Positions 51,631 to 61,098 are shown, counted from the first letter of the stretch. The stretch is 64,000 nucleotides of DNA from Planctomycetota bacterium (GCA_016716265.1 JADJWQ010000006.1:620001-684000), one strand, 5' to 3'. Notes: generated by a model not told the origin, from the sequence alone. Numbers and translations: made by a program.

Positions 51631-52739
51631 TGACGACCTCCGAGTTGCTGACGATCATCGAGAAGGACGGCCGCGCGGCGAAGGGCAAGGACCCGAACCT
51701 ATCGGCCGACGACCTCCGTCGCCTGCACCGCACGATGCTCGCGGCGCGCATCCTCGACGAGCGCGGGCTCGCATTGCAGCGCCAGGGCCGCATCGGCTTC
51801 TATCTGCAGGCCCTCGGTCAGGAGGCGAGCCACGTCGGCAGCGCGTTCGCGATGCGCGACAGCGACTGGTTCTTCCCGGCCTACCGCCAGCCCGGCATCC
51901 CGATCCTGCGCGGCGTCAGCTACGACGACATCGTCTGCGAGTGGTACGGCAACGACGGCGACACCAGCAAGGGCCGCCAGATGCCGGTGCACTACAGCTT
52001 CCGGCAGGCCAACTTCGTGTCGATCAGCTCGCCGATCGGCACGCAGATCAGCCAGGCAGCCGGCGCCGGCATGGCGGCGCGCATCCGCGGCGACGACACG
52101 GTGTTCATGACCTACTTCGGCGACGGCGGCACGAGCTCGAACGACTTCCATTCGGGGCTGAACTTCGCCGGCGTGTTCAAGGCGCCGGTGGTGTTCGTCT
52201 GCGAGAACAACCACTGGGCGATCTCGGTGCCGCTCAAGGGGCAGACCGCGAGCGATTCGATGGCCGCCAAGGCGCACGCCTACGGCATGCCCGGCGTACG
52301 CGTCGACGGCAACGACGTGCTCGCCGTATACCGCGTCTGCAAGGAGGCGGTCGAGCGCGCGCGCAAGGGCGAGGGGCCGACACTCGTCGAGACGGTCACG
52401 TACCGGATGGGCTCGCACAGCTCGTCGGACGACGCGAGCCGCTATCGCGACGCCGAGGAATACGAATCCTGGAAGCAGCGCGATCCGATCGAGCGGTTCG
52501 AGCGCTACCTCGAGAACAAGAAGCTGTTCGACCCGGCCGACAAGCAGGCGCTGGTCGACGGGATCAAGGCCGAGATCAACGAGGCGATCAAGCGCGCCGA
52601 GGCGCGGCCGCGACCGGCGCTCGAGACGCTGTTCGAGGACGTCTTCATGAACCCGACGCCGCAGCTCCGCGCCCAGCGCGACGAGCTGCTCGCACTCGAA
52701 GGTCCCGAGTCGGACGACGTCGGCGAGTTCCCGCTCTGA
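51630..52739 (+). CDS. bkdA1: 2-oxoacid dehydrogenase E1 alpha subunit (first copy)
   Basis: 369 residues, thiamine-diphosphate E1 component. The cofactor motif runs from GDG (164-166) to NN (193-194). RQGRIGFYLQALGQEA and MPVHYSFRQANFVSISSPIGTQ are typical of E1alpha. GSHSSSDDASRYR matches the phosphorylation-loop region of branched-chain 2-oxoacid dehydrogenases. It decarboxylates the 2-oxoacid together with E1beta, which follows 68 bp later. Branched-chain oxoacids are the best guess, but pyruvate cannot be excluded. TGATG overlap with lipA. Confidence 0.88.
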   Translation: MTTSELLTIIEKDGRAAKGKDPNLSADDLRRLHRTMLAARILDERGLALQRQGRIGFYLQALGQEASHVGSAFAMRDSDWFFPAYRQPGIPILRGVSYDDIVCEWYGNDGDTSKGRQMPVHYSFRQANFVSISSPIGTQISQAAGAGMAARIRGDDTVFMTYFGDGGTSSNDFHSGLNFAGVFKAPVVFVCENNHWAISVPLKGQTASDSMAAKAHAYGMPGVRVDGNDVLAVYRVCKEAVERARKGEGPTLVETVTYRMGSHSSSDDASRYRDAEEYESWKQRDPIERFERYLENKKLFDPADKQALVDGIKAEINEAIKRAEARPRPALETLFEDVFMNPTPQLRAQRDELLALEGPESDDVGEFPL

Positions 52740-52807
52740 TCCGCACGCCTGTTCCGCACGCCGCACCGGCCCGCACCCGAATCCACACTGACGACGACTC
52801 GCACGCG

Positions 52808-53782
52808 ATGGCACAGAAGACCCTGATCGAGGCGGTGACCGACGCCCTCCATCACGAGATGGCCCAGGACGACCGCGTGGTCGTGTTCGGCGAGGACGTC
52901 GGCCGCAAGGGCGGCGTGTTCGGCGCGACGGCCGGCCTGCAGGAGGCATACGGCACCGAGCGCTGCTTCGACACGCCGCTCAGCGAGTGCGGGATCATCG
53001 GCACGGCGGTCGGCATGGCCGTCTACGGCATGCGCCCGGTCGCCGAGATCCAGTTCCTCGACTTCATCTACCCGGCCTTCGACCAGATCGTGTCCGAGGC
53101 CGCGAAGATGCGCTACCGCTCGGGCGGTGAGTACACCTGCCCGCTGGTGATCCGCTCCCCGTACGGCGGCGGCATCCGCGGCGGTCACTACCACAGCCAG
53201 TCGAGCGAGGCCTACTTCTGCCACACGCCGGGTCTGAAGGTCGTCGTGCCATCGACGCCCGCCGACACCAAGGGCCTGCTGATCGCCTCGATCCGCGACG
53301 AGGACCCGGTGATGTTCCTCGAGCCGAAGCGCTCGTACCGCTCGCTGAAGGGCGAGGTGCCCGAGGGCGAGCACTACGTTCCGCTCGGTGTCGGCCGCGT
53401 CGCCCGCGAGGGCACCGACGTGACCGTCGTCGCCTATGGCGCGATGGTGCCGATCGTCGAGAAGGCGGCGGAGAAGGCGGCCGAGCTCGGCAAGAGCGTC
53501 GAGATCATCGACCCGCGCACGCTGGTGCCGCTCGACGAGGAGCTGATCCTCGAGTCGGTGCGCAAGACCGGCCGTTGCGTCGTGGTCTACGAGGCGCCCA
53601 AGACCTGCGGCTTCGGTGCCGAGATCGCCGCGATCGTCGCCGAGAAGGCGATCGGGCACCTCGAGGGCCCGGTCGTGCGCGTCGCCGGCTTCGACACGCC
53701 GTTCCCGTACTCGCTCGAGCATCTCTACATGCCCGACGTGCGCCGCGTGCTGAAGGGCATCCAGCGCACCTTCGAATGGTGA
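52808..53782 (+). CDS. bkdA2: 2-oxoacid dehydrogenase E1 beta subunit
   Basis: 324 residues. Transketolase-like pyrimidine domain with VFGEDVGRKGGVFGATAGL and DTPLSECGIIGTAVGMA, the loop GGGIRGGHYHSQSSEAYF typical of branched-chain-type E1beta, and a C-terminal domain VEIIDPRTLVPLDEELI. It pairs with E1alpha to form the tetramer. Only one E1beta is present for two E1alpha genes in this operon. The gap before it contains two TCCGCACGCC copies 13 bp apart. Confidence 0.92.
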   Translation: MAQKTLIEAVTDALHHEMAQDDRVVVFGEDVGRKGGVFGATAGLQEAYGTERCFDTPLSECGIIGTAVGMAVYGMRPVAEIQFLDFIYPAFDQIVSEAAKMRYRSGGEYTCPLVIRSPYGGGIRGGHYHSQSSEAYFCHTPGLKVVVPSTPADTKGLLIASIRDEDPVMFLEPKRSYRSLKGEVPEGEHYVPLGVGRVAREGTDVTVVAYGAMVPIVEKAAEKAAELGKSVEIIDPRTLVPLDEELILESVRKTGRCVVVYEAPKTCGFGAEIAAIVAEKAIGHLEGPVVRVAGFDTPFPYSLEHLYMPDVRRVLKGIQRTFEW

Positions 53783-53862
53783 TGGCCAGCGCGTGAGCGC
53801 GGAGCACGGTTGCGGCGCCTCGCGGCAGGCGTCGTCGGCTCCGCCGGCGCGGCCGCCCAGTC

Positions 53863-53907
53863 CACGATCGACCACCCCACGATCGACCACCCCACCGTCG
53901 AACACCG
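53863..53907 (+). repeat. 15-bp tandem repeat (three copies) before the E2 gene
   Basis: Units start at 53863, 53878 and 53893. The first two are identical (CACGATCGACCACCC) and the third is diverged. They lie in the 153-bp gap between E1beta and E2, about 30 nt before the E2 ATG. Confidence 0.75.
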
Positions 53908-53935
53908 ACACCCCCGCAGCCCGAGGTATCCGCGC

Positions 53936-55270
53936 ATGGCGCTCAAGGAGTTCAAGCTCCCCGACATCGGAGAAGGCATCGCCGAAGGCGAGATCGTCTC
54001 CTGGAAGGTCAAGGCCGGTCAGCAGGTCAAGGAAGAGGACGAGTTCGTCGAGGTGATGACGGACAAGGCGACCGTCATGATCACGGCACCGTTCGACGGC
54101 GTCGTGAAAGAGCTCCGCGCGAAGGAGGGCGACGTCGTCCCGGTGGAGTCGGTCATCGCGGTGTTCGAGGTCGGCGGCGCCGCTCCGGCCGCCGCTCCGG
54201 CCGCGGCGCCGGCGCCGGAGCCGAAGGCGGCACCGCAGGCCGCTGCACCGCAGGCCGCTGCACCGCAGACGCCAGCACCGCAGGCGGCCACACCGCAGGG
54301 CGGCGCGGGCGCAGCGGCGGCCTTCGAGCAGGCCGAGCCCGGCAAGGTGCTCGCCGCGCCGGCGACGCGCCGGCGCGCGCGTGAGCTGGGCATCGACCTG
54401 CGCGCGGTGGCGGCCACCGGCCCGTCGGGACGCGTGACGAACGACGACCTCGCGCGGCACGCGAGCGGCGCCCCGGCGACGGCTCCCGCCGCGACGGCCG
54501 CGCCGGCGGCGGCGGCGGCGCGCCGCCCAGAGACACCGGTGTCCATCGCGCCCGCCGCGAGCCCCGAGCTCGAGGAACGCATCCCGTTCCGCGGCCTGCG
54601 CCGCAAGATCGCGGAGGCGATGTCGCGATCGAAGAACACCGCTGCGCACTTCACCTACGTCGACGACATCGACGTGACCGAGCTGGTCGAGCTGCGCAAC
54701 GAGGCGAAGGCGCTGTTCGCCCCGGACGGCGTCAACATCACCTACCTGCCGTTCGTCATGAAGGCGGTCGTCGAGGCGCACCGCAAGTTCCCGATGATGA
54801 ACGCCGCGCTCGACGAGTCGACGCAGGAGCTCGTCGTCAAGCACTACCACAACTTCGGCATCGCGACGGACACGCCGCAGGGTCTGATCGTCCCGGTGAT
54901 CAAGGACGTCGACAAGAAGTCGATCGCCCGCCTCGCGCTCGAGCTCCAGGAGCTCGCCGCGCGCACGCGCGACGGCAAGGTCGGCGTCGACGAGCTGCAG
55001 GGTGGCACCTTCACGATCACCAATGCCGGCAACATCGGCGGACTGTTCGCGACCCCGGTGATCAACTTCCCCGAGGTCTCGATCCTCGGTGTGCACGCGA
55101 TCAAGGACACTCCGGTCGTCCGCAATGGTGCGCTCGCGATCGGCAAGGTGATGTACCTGTCGGTCAGCATCGACCACCGCATCGTCGACGGCGCGACCGG
55201 CGCGCGCTGGATGAACGTGATCAAGGACCTGCTCGAGCACCCGCGCAAGCTGCTGCTCGGCGCGCTCTGA
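53936..55270 (+). CDS. bkdB: dihydrolipoamide acyltransferase E2
   Basis: 444 residues in the standard order. One lipoyl domain (1-80) has lipoylation site Lys44 in MTDKATV. An Ala/Pro-rich linker follows (about 85-135), then the E1/E3-binding domain (about 138-176, APATRRRARELGIDL), a second Ala-rich linker, and the catalytic acyltransferase domain with His414 and Asp418 in SIDHRIVDG. It moves the acyl group to CoA and forms the core of the complex. The linker is coded by visible 15-bp repeats. The lipoyl domain is the target of the operon's own LipA. Confidence 0.94.
   Translation: MALKEFKLPDIGEGIAEGEIVSWKVKAGQQVKEEDEFVEVMTDKATVMITAPFDGVVKELRAKEGDVVPVESVIAVFEVGGAAPAAAPAAAPAPEPKAAPQAAAPQAAAPQTPAPQAATPQGGAGAAAAFEQAEPGKVLAAPATRRRARELGIDLRAVAATGPSGRVTNDDLARHASGAPATAPAATAAPAAAAARRPETPVSIAPAASPELEERIPFRGLRRKIAEAMSRSKNTAAHFTYVDDIDVTELVELRNEAKALFAPDGVNITYLPFVMKAVVEAHRKFPMMNAALDESTQELVVKHYHNFGIATDTPQGLIVPVIKDVDKKSIARLALELQELAARTRDGKVGVDELQGGTFTITNAGNIGGLFATPVINFPEVSILGVHAIKDTPVVRNGALAIGKVMYLSVSIDHRIVDGATGARWMNVIKDLLEHPRKLLLGAL
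54227..54301 (+). repeat. 15-bp coding repeats in the E2 linker
   Basis: Five 15-bp units starting at 54227 share the core CACCGCAG and encode AAPQA-like pentapeptides. They make a flexible swinging-arm linker, and copy number may vary between strains. Confidence 0.7.
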
Positions 55271-55319
55271 TTACGGGTCCGGAACCCGAACTCCGCCCGA
55301 CAGCAGACCCCGCCAGCCG

Positions 55320-56444
55320 ATGACCGCCAGTCGCGAAGCACAACCGCAGCCCCAGCCTGCCGCCGGCCAGCCCGGCCGCGGGCAGATGCTGTCCGTCCTG
55401 CGCGAGGACGGCAGCATCGTCGCGTCGCGCGACCCGAAGCTGCCACTCGAGAAGCTGCTCGAGCTCTACGAGACGATGGTGCTCGTCCGCGAGTTCGACC
55501 GGCGCATGCTGGTGTTGCAGCGCCAGGGCCGGATCGGCTTCTACGGACCGATCCTCGGTCAGGAGGCCGCGACGGTCGGCTCCGTGGCGGCGCTCGAGGC
55601 TCGCGACTGGATCTTCCCCGCGCTGCGCGAGGGCGCAGCCGCGATGATGCGCGGCCTGCCGCTGCACGTCGCGATCGCGCAGCTGATCGGCAACGACCTC
55701 GATCGGTGCAAGGGCCGGCAGATGCCGTGCCACTACACCTACCGCGAGGGCCACTATTACGGCATGTCGTCGGTGATCGGCACGCAGATCAGCCACGCGG
55801 TCGGCGCGGCGATGGCGGCGAAGCTACGCCGCGACGACGTCGTCGTCGCCGGCTATCTCGGCGACGGCGCGACCAGCGCCAGCGACTTCCACGCCGGCAT
55901 GAACTTCGCCGCCGTGTTCAAGGCGCCGTGCGTGCTGATCTGCCAGAACAACCAATGGGCGATCTCGGTGCCGCTCAGCATGCAGAGCGCGTCGGAGACG
56001 CTCGCAGCCAAGGCCGATGCCTACGGCATGCCGTCGCTGCGGGTCGACGGCAACGACATCCTGGCCGTCTACGTCGCCACCCGGGAGGCCGCCGACCGCG
56101 CGCGCCGCGGTGAGGGCCCGACGTTTCTCGAGCTCGTCACCTACCGCCGGCTCGGCCACAGCTCGTCCGACGACCCGTCGCGCTACCGCGACGAGTCGGA
56201 GGTCGCCGCGTGGGAGCAGCGCGACCCGGTCGAGCGGCTGCGCCGCCACCTGGAATCCCGCGGCGCCTGGGACGGCGACCGCGAGCAGGAGCTGCAGGAC
56301 CGCATCGCGCTCGCCGTGAACGACGCGATCCGCACGGCCGAAGCCGGCTCGCCCCCCGCTCCCGAAACACTGATCTCCGACGTGTTCGCCGAGACGCCAC
56401 GGCAGCTCCACGAGCAGCTTCGCGACGCGCTCGACGACCGCTGA
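55320..56444 (+). CDS. 2-oxoacid dehydrogenase E1 alpha subunit (second, diverged copy)
   Basis: 374 residues, a second E1alpha located between E2 and E3. It is intact: GDG (181-183) and NN (210-211) form the thiamine motif, and GHSSSDDPSRYR is kept. It has an extra Gln/Pro-rich N-terminus (about 1-20) and LREDGSIVASRDPKLP, which resembles pyruvate dehydrogenase E1alpha starts. Substrate-channel regions differ from the first copy (FPALREGAAAMM in place of FPAYRQPGIPIL). No E1beta partner of its own is next to it. It probably changes substrate range of the shared complex, with pyruvate or another oxoacid as possible substrate. Confidence 0.88.
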   Translation: MTASREAQPQPQPAAGQPGRGQMLSVLREDGSIVASRDPKLPLEKLLELYETMVLVREFDRRMLVLQRQGRIGFYGPILGQEAATVGSVAALEARDWIFPALREGAAAMMRGLPLHVAIAQLIGNDLDRCKGRQMPCHYTYREGHYYGMSSVIGTQISHAVGAAMAAKLRRDDVVVAGYLGDGATSASDFHAGMNFAAVFKAPCVLICQNNQWAISVPLSMQSASETLAAKADAYGMPSLRVDGNDILAVYVATREAADRARRGEGPTFLELVTYRRLGHSSSDDPSRYRDESEVAAWEQRDPVERLRRHLESRGAWDGDREQELQDRIALAVNDAIRTAEAGSPPAPETLISDVFAETPRQLHEQLRDALDDR

Positions 56445-56544
56445 CCGCGACGGTTCCGACCGTCCCCGACTCTCGCGGCGACCACCCTCCGGTCGCCGCA
56501 CGCGGCGCTCGCCGCGCTACCAGATCCCTCCGCTGCGAAGCCCC

Positions 56545-57954
56545 ATGAACCACGACGTCACCGTCATCGGCGCCGGCCCGGCCGGCTACGTCTGCGCGAT
56601 CCGCTGCGCCCAGCTCGGCCTGAAGGTCGCCGTCGTCGAGAAGCAGTACTTCGGCGGTGTGTGTCTCAACGTCGGCTGCATTCCCAGCAAGGCGCTGATC
56701 AACGCTGCGAAGACCTTCAAGAAGATCAAGGAGGCCGACGTCATGGGGATCCAGGTCGGCGCACCGACGCTCGACGTGAAGAAGCTCGTCGCGTGGAAGG
56801 AGGGCATCGTCGGCAAGCTGACCGGCGGCGTGTCCGGTCTGCTGAAGAACCACGGCATCGCCCGCTTCGAGGGCACCGCGCACATCACCGGTCCCGGGCG
56901 CGTCGAGGTCCGCACGGCCGATGGCAAGACCGAGACGATCGCGACGAAGCACATCGTCGTCGCGGTCGGCTCCACCCCGATCGAGATCCCGGGCTTTGCC
57001 TTCGACGGCCAGCACGTGTGGAGCTCGACCGAGGCGCTGGCACCGACCGCGCTGCCGAAGCGCATGCTGGTGATCGGCGGCGGCTACATCGGGCTCGAGC
57101 TCGGCCTCGTCTACCACAACCTCGGCACCGAGATCCGCGTGGTCGAGTTCATGGACCGCGTGCTGCCCGGCATGGAGGACGAGCTGAGCAAGGAGATGGG
57201 GCGGGCGCTCAAGAAGAAGAAGATCCCGGTCCACCTCGGCGCCAAGGCGACCGGCTACCGGAAGACCGACAGCGGCCTGGAGGTGACCGTCGAGGTCGGC
57301 GGCAAGACCGAGACCTTCGCGTGCGACGTGATCCTGTCGACGGTCGGCCGCCGCCCGAACGGCCGCGGCCTGGGGCTCGAGGAGCTCGGCGTGGCCTTCG
57401 ACTCGCGCGGCTTCGTCGCGGTCGACGCCCAGCGCCGCACGAACGTCGCCGGCATCTGGGCGATCGGCGACTGCGCCGGCCAGCCGATGCTCGCCCACAA
57501 GGGGTCGCACGAGGGCCTGGTCGCCGCCGCGGCGATCGCCGGCGATCCCGGTGCGGCGTACGACCCGGCCTGCATCCCGGCGGTGATCTTCACCGATCCG
57601 GAGATCGCCAGCGTCGGGCTGACGGCCGCCGAGGCGAAGGAGCGCGGCTTCGATCCGGTCGAGGGCAAGTTCCCGTTCGCCGCGAGCGGACGTGCGCTGA
57701 GCCTGAACGAGCCCGACGGCTGGGCGAAGGTCGTCTCCGACCGCGCGACGGACAAGCTGCTGGGGGTGCACCTGATCGGCCCGGAGGTCACGGAGCTGAT
57801 CGCCGAGGCCGCCCTCGCGATCGAGCTCGGCGCCACGACGAACGATCTGGCCCAGACGATCCACGCGCACCCGACGCTCCCCGAGGCGATCATGGAAGCG
57901 AGCGAGGCAGTGCACCACATGGCGGTGCACATCTACCAGAAGCCCGGATCGTGA
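56545..57954 (+). CDS. lpdA: dihydrolipoyl dehydrogenase E3
   Basis: 469 residues. FAD motif VIGAGPAG (8-15), redox disulfide Cys40-Cys45 in GGVCLNVGCIPSKA, NAD motif VIGGGYIGLELG, TVGRRPN, FAD-phosphate GIWAIGDC, and the C-terminal catalytic His-Pro in HAHPTLPEAIMEA. It reoxidises the dihydrolipoamide of E2 with NAD+. It closes the operon 100 bp after the second E1alpha. Confidence 0.96.
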   Translation: MNHDVTVIGAGPAGYVCAIRCAQLGLKVAVVEKQYFGGVCLNVGCIPSKALINAAKTFKKIKEADVMGIQVGAPTLDVKKLVAWKEGIVGKLTGGVSGLLKNHGIARFEGTAHITGPGRVEVRTADGKTETIATKHIVVAVGSTPIEIPGFAFDGQHVWSSTEALAPTALPKRMLVIGGGYIGLELGLVYHNLGTEIRVVEFMDRVLPGMEDELSKEMGRALKKKKIPVHLGAKATGYRKTDSGLEVTVEVGGKTETFACDVILSTVGRRPNGRGLGLEELGVAFDSRGFVAVDAQRRTNVAGIWAIGDCAGQPMLAHKGSHEGLVAAAAIAGDPGAAYDPACIPAVIFTDPEIASVGLTAAEAKERGFDPVEGKFPFAASGRALSLNEPDGWAKVVSDRATDKLLGVHLIGPEVTELIAEAALAIELGATTNDLAQTIHAHPTLPEAIMEASEAVHHMAVHIYQKPGS

Positions 57955-58035
57955 GATGATCGATGCCCGTTGGATGCGGGCGACGACACCTGTGCTGGCA
58001 GGCGGGGCGAGTCGTGCCCGAAGGGAGTGACCGAC

Positions 58036-58851
58036 GTGGACACCGAGCTGTTTTCCGACCTGCGCGACGACGACGACGGTGCGACGCCGACACGGCCGAC
58101 TGCAGGCCGCGCGCACGCACCCCGCGCCGACGGTGGTGACGAAGCGAACGACGAAGACACCGACGAGACTCGGGATCCGGCCGAAGGCGATCGGACCGAC
58201 GCTGGCGGTGCCGAGGACGCGCAACACATGACGAAGAATCTGTTCGGGGTGCTCTATCAGGGCCCGGGCGACGACGACGACGACGACGTGCAGGACGAGC
58301 CCCACGCCGCAGTCCGACTGCCGGCGGCCCCCAAGCCGGCGACGGGCCGTCCCGAAGCATTGCCGGGCGAGAGCTGGGACGACGCGCTCGTCCGGCTCCG
58401 TGGCCATTTCCCGGACGCCCGCGAGGGCGTGCTGTTCTGCGTGCACAAGCTGCTGCAGGACCGGGACATCATGGTGCGCGACTTCAAGGCGGAAGCGGAC
58501 ATGCGCGGCATCAAGCTGAGCGGTCGCAGCTACCACTCCGCCAAGGTCCTGCTCGGCATGGCCGCGCCGCCGACGCCGAGGCGCCGCAAGGTCGAGGCAG
58601 TCGTCGAGACCGACGACGGATTCGACGTCGAGCTCGAGGACGAAGGCGAGGCCGAGGCCATTGCGCCGCAGCCGGCCACCCGACGCCAACGCCGCAGCAC
58701 TGCCGAGGCACGGCCAGGCTCGGTGGAGGACGCGCTCCGCGCGGCGATCTCCCAGATCGAGGACGCCGCGCGCGCCGACGCCGAACGCTTGCGCGACGCG
58801 ATCCGCGAGGCGATCGACGTGCTGCAGCGCGCGCTCGACGACACCGAGTGA
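58036..58851 (+). CDS. acidic protein of unknown family with helical C-terminus
   Basis: 271 residues, not recognised. The first 95 residues are highly acidic with Asp runs (DDDDG, then DDDDDD near 85). A compact middle (about 110-175: SWDDALVRLRGHFPDAREGVLFCVHKLL ... RGIKLSGRSYHSAKVLLGM) looks folded and mostly helical. The last 45 residues form an amphipathic helix or coiled coil (VEDALRAAISQIEDAARADAERL). GTG at 58036 was chosen because GAAGGGAG ends 9 nt upstream; GTG at 58027 is possible. Acidic tail plus helical core suggests a protein- or DNA-mimic binding partner, but this is only an impression. Confidence 0.6.
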   Translation: MDTELFSDLRDDDDGATPTRPTAGRAHAPRADGGDEANDEDTDETRDPAEGDRTDAGGAEDAQHMTKNLFGVLYQGPGDDDDDDVQDEPHAAVRLPAAPKPATGRPEALPGESWDDALVRLRGHFPDAREGVLFCVHKLLQDRDIMVRDFKAEADMRGIKLSGRSYHSAKVLLGMAAPPTPRRRKVEAVVETDDGFDVELEDEGEAEAIAPQPATRRQRRSTAEARPGSVEDALRAAISQIEDAARADAERLRDAIREAIDVLQRALDDTE

Positions 58852-58875
58852 GCCGGCGCGGGCCGCACGCGCCAG

Positions 58876-61098
58876 TCAGAAGCGGCACTCGACCGCGACC
58901 ACGAGATTGCGGCCCGGGCTGTTCGACCCCGAGCCGTGCACGCGGTAGTTCGCGTCGGTGACGTTGTCGAGACGGACGACCAGCGTCGTGTCGTCGTCCA
59001 CGCGGAACCCGCCGGCGAGATCCCACAGCGTGTAGCCGGGCGTGCCACCGGGCGGGATGCGTTGCGTGTCCCGCCGATCCGAGAACGACAGGCGGTCGGC
59101 CTCCTCCGCGCGGACGATGCGTGTCTCGAGCCAGAACCGGCCGCTCTCGACTTCGTCCCAGCGCAGGCCGAGCTGCCAGGTCAGGGGCATCAACCGCGTC
59201 AGCCAGGTCTCCTCGGTCATCGTCAGCGAGGTCTCGAAGTTGTCGACGCGGCCCTCCATCCAGGTGAGGTTGCCGAACACGGTCCACGCGTCGGCCGGAC
59301 GCCACGCGCCGCCGAGCTCGACGCCGTAGACGTCGCCGTCGCCGACGTTGCCCTTGGCGACCTCGACCTCACCGCTGGCGTTGGTCACGCCGGTCGGGAA
59401 GCGCAGGATCTGGTCCTGGATGTCGGTGTAGAAGACGGCGCCCTCGAACGACACCCGGTCGGTGCGCACCTTGGTTCCGAGCTCGTAGCTGAGGTAGCGC
59501 TCCGCATCGAGACCCGGCGACGGCACCTCGAACTCGTTGCTGCGCGCGCTGTCGAACCGCGACAGATCGCTGAGGTTCGGCGCCCGGAAGCCCTGGCTGA
59601 CGCCGCCGAACATCGCGACCTGCTCGGGCACGAGCTCGTAGCGCGCATGCAGGCTGAACACGAAGTCGCTCCAGCTGTCGCTGAGCGAGATCCGGGTGTT
59701 GCTGACCGCGTCGCGCACGCTGTCGGCGTCCGCCGCCGCGTAGTTGTACCGGCCGCCGAGCGTGACCGTCAGCCGGTCGTCGATCTCGACGCGGTCCTGC
59801 AGGTAGGCCGCGAACAGGTCGTAGGTGGCGTCGTCGGCGACCGGTCCCTGGATCTCGTCTCCCGGCCGCGGCGCCGAGCCCACCCGCCGGAAGAACGAGT
59901 CGACGCGGTCGCGATACCACTCCACGCCGTAGGTCAACCGGCCGGCGGCGGTGTCGGACTCGAGTTGCGCCCACAGACCGTAGCTGTCGACCTCGAAGCC
60001 CTGGAACTGCTGACTGCCGTCGCCGCGGATGCGGTCCTCGATCTCGTCCTGCGAGTGCAGGGACACGCTGACGTGCAGCGCGTCGATCGTCCCACCGAGA
60101 TCCTCGCCGTGGAGCTGCGCGTAGGTCAGCGTGCGCCGCTGGTCGTACTGCCGCTGCAGATCCGAGCCAACCGACGTGCCGTACCAGCTGATGCCGTCGA
60201 CGGTCGCGTGCGTGCGCGGCACGTCGTCCTGGTCGACCCGCTGGTGCATCACGACGGCGCGCCAGCGCTTATCGAAGCGATGCTCGAGGCGGAGGTCGAA
60301 GTCGTCCTCTCCGTAGCCGGTGCCGGGCTGCTCGCCGGTTCCGCCACCCGCTTCGAGGTCGCCGAAACGCTTGATCGTCGCCCCGACCAGCAGTGCCGTG
60401 CTGGCGCCGTCGTCGTGACCGAAGCCGACGTCGAACTCCGCGCGACCGATCAACGAGTCCTCCGCGGTCGAGTAGCGCAGGAAGGTGCGCCCACCGTAGC
60501 GGAGGCCGGGCGCGCGGGCGTGCGTCGGCCCGCGCGTGATCACCTGCACCGTGCCGCCGATCGCGTCGGCGCCGTAGAGGACCGAGTTCGGCCCCTTCAC
60601 CAGCTCCAGGCGCTCGATCGACTGGCCGTCGACGGTGCTCCAGTACTGGTTCGGACCGGAGCGGAACACCGAGTTGTTCAGGCGCACGCCGTCGATCAGG
60701 AACAGGTTCTGGAAGCCGGTGAAACCGCGGATGTAGGGTGAGCCCTGGCCCGTCGACGTCTCCTGGACGATGACACCCGGGACGTCGCGCAGCGCCTGCG
60801 GGATCGTGCGGTACTCGCGTTCGAACAGCTCGGTCGCGCCGATGACGGCGACGCTGACCGCCGCCTCGAACGGCGGCTCGGGAGCGCGCGACGCGGTCAC
60901 GACGACCCGCTCGTCGCCATCCGCCCCGAGCCCGGCGCCGCGCGCAGGCGGATTCTGGGGCTGTGCGGAGGACGCGCTCGCCGCGCCCTCCGCGGGCGGC
61001 GGCAGCTGTCCGGTGGCCGGCGGCGGCGTCTGGGCCGGCAGGCAGGGCGCGAGAAGGGCGAAGCCGAAGCCCGCCCACGCGATCGAGGGACGCTTCAT
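58876..61098 (-). CDS. TonB-dependent outer-membrane receptor
   Basis: 740 residues. Signal peptide (AWAGFGFALLAPCLPAQ), then a Pro/Ala-rich stretch and a TonB-box-like segment ERVVVTASR near 65. The plug domain (about 75-190) has RTIPQALRDVPGVIVQETSTGQGSPYIRGF and GPNSVLYGADAIGGTVQVIT. The 22-strand barrel ends in the outer-membrane signature with terminal Phe (VAVECRF). It imports a scarce ligand such as a metal chelate, cobalamin or glycan. Overall type (btuB/CirA-like plug) does not fix the substrate. The gene is convergent with the acidic orphan, 24 bp apart. Confidence 0.92.
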   Translation of the reverse strand: MKRPSIAWAGFGFALLAPCLPAQTPPPATGQLPPPAEGAASASSAQPQNPPARGAGLGADGDERVVVTASRAPEPPFEAAVSVAVIGATELFEREYRTIPQALRDVPGVIVQETSTGQGSPYIRGFTGFQNLFLIDGVRLNNSVFRSGPNQYWSTVDGQSIERLELVKGPNSVLYGADAIGGTVQVITRGPTHARAPGLRYGGRTFLRYSTAEDSLIGRAEFDVGFGHDDGASTALLVGATIKRFGDLEAGGGTGEQPGTGYGEDDFDLRLEHRFDKRWRAVVMHQRVDQDDVPRTHATVDGISWYGTSVGSDLQRQYDQRRTLTYAQLHGEDLGGTIDALHVSVSLHSQDEIEDRIRGDGSQQFQGFEVDSYGLWAQLESDTAAGRLTYGVEWYRDRVDSFFRRVGSAPRPGDEIQGPVADDATYDLFAAYLQDRVEIDDRLTVTLGGRYNYAAADADSVRDAVSNTRISLSDSWSDFVFSLHARYELVPEQVAMFGGVSQGFRAPNLSDLSRFDSARSNEFEVPSPGLDAERYLSYELGTKVRTDRVSFEGAVFYTDIQDQILRFPTGVTNASGEVEVAKGNVGDGDVYGVELGGAWRPADAWTVFGNLTWMEGRVDNFETSLTMTEETWLTRLMPLTWQLGLRWDEVESGRFWLETRIVRAEEADRLSFSDRRDTQRIPPGGTPGYTLWDLAGGFRVDDDTTLVVRLDNVTDANYRVHGSGSNSPGRNLVVAVECRF

